NCBI GenBank assembly: GCA_016845105.1
Contig: JAERTF010000047.1
Location: forward strand, 62,001 to 126,000
Origin: Bacteroidota bacterium
GTDB lineage: Bacteria > Bacteroidota > Bacteroidia > Bacteroidales > F082
Direction of reading: 5' to 3'
DNA: 64,000 bases
Notes under the pieces: model-generated
Databases searched by the model: none
What the model saw: the letters and a program-made list of their open reading frames with translations, nothing else
What the model was told of the DNA's origin: nothing
Part shown: in pieces, positions 63,727 to 64,000 of the stretch
How positions within the stretch are numbered: the first letter of the stretch is position 1
Layout: the number at the start of each line of letters is the position of its first letter
Translations under genes and position numbers: made by a program

Positions 63727-64000
63727 ATGCCAACTCTAAATCTAATAAAAAACGACCCTTATTTAGTACCCTTCGAAAAAACAATTACTTATAGGTATAG
63801 TAACAGTATTCTAAAGCTAAATGATTTTATTAGCAAAAATGGGTCCTTTGTAGATAGTATCAATGGTCACTTATACTATGGATTACACAAACATGATAAC
63901 AGTTGGGTAATTCGTGAATGGGCTCCAAATGCCTCTTCCATATATATTGTTGGCGATTTCTCAGATTGGATTCCAAAAGAGGAATTTAAATTTACAAATA
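63727..64000 (+). CDS. glgB: 1,4-alpha-glucan branching enzyme, N-terminal part
   Basis: The first 91 codons, from the ATG at 63727 to the window end, read MPTLNLIKNDPYLVPFEKTI and continue with GHLYYGLHKHDNSWVIREW and APNASSIYIVGDFSDW. This is the carbohydrate-binding N-terminal domain of the branching enzyme of glycogen synthesis, closer to the eukaryote-like type (FxDxxxGHxYYGLH). The catalytic domain lies beyond the window. Function: makes alpha-1,6 branches in glycogen. Confidence 0.88.
   Translation, partial: MPTLNLIKNDPYLVPFEKTITYRYSNSILKLNDFISKNGSFVDSINGHLYYGLHKHDNSWVIREWAPNASSIYIVGDFSDWIPKEEFKFTN

Overview
The window looks like a chromosomal segment of a Bacteroidota bacterium, most likely a free-living, gliding or surface-active relative of the Bacteroidales/Marinilabiliales. 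The evidence is strongly AT-rich DNA and several secreted proteins ending in a type IX secretion (T9SS) type A sorting domain (400-2676, 44476-47391, 47562-49574). Also typical are promoters of the Bacteroidota form (TTG / TAnnTTTG), TPR-membrane-HTH regulators, a Reg_prop/Y_Y_Y/AraC regulator, and the surface fibre proteins that share the GLLIPRM N-terminal module. No rRNA, tRNA, CRISPR array, intact transposase or phage gene was recognised.

1-9.5 kb, mostly minus strand: the start of a lipoprotein gene, a T9SS-exported CotH-kinase/lamin-tail protein, a possible decayed zinc-ribbon gene, a two-gene LruC unit (lipoprotein plus DUF11/LruC protein), a cation/H+ antiporter, an outer-membrane barrel and a beta-lactamase-fold serine hydrolase. 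9.6-25.6 kb, housekeeping: an AsmA-like protein, an RRM/cold-shock cluster with a leader, a porin with a DNA alkyl-repair gene, an LRR protein, pabC-pabB and pabA (p-aminobenzoate branch of folate synthesis) around a small barrel gene, HdeD, RidA and a glutaryl-CoA-dehydrogenase-like enzyme.

23.7-44.4 kb is the most unusual part. Three paralogous TPR-membrane-HTH regulators (one at the left end, two in tandem at the right end) bracket a minus-strand block of secreted proteins. In transcription order these are an auto-processing (peptidase S74) YadA-head-like fibre, a large Ig/beta-propeller lipoprotein, and then two consecutive copies of a two-gene cassette (fibre + Asp-box beta-propeller with a C-terminal coathanger-type domain). 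The divergent regulatory region between block and regulators carries three 10-bp direct repeats set 22 and 11 bp apart. I propose this as an uncharacterised surface-appendage or adhesion locus; the function is inference.

44.5-56 kb: an FG-GAP T9SS protein, then a secreted homologue of the Porphyromonas peptidylarginine deiminase PPAD that keeps all catalytic residues and the two arginines linked to peptide C-terminus recognition. It has a clear promoter and a perfect 18-bp inverted repeat just upstream. Next come tatA, an MltF-type lytic transglycosylase, two lipoproteins, a crotonase and rmuC. 57-64 kb: a fourth fibre gene with nested repeats behind a degenerate GIY-YIG gene, a one-component membrane regulator (Reg_prop-Y_Y_Y-AraC) and the start of glgB.

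Coordinates and motifs were read by eye. Family assignments come from recognised motifs, not from searches.
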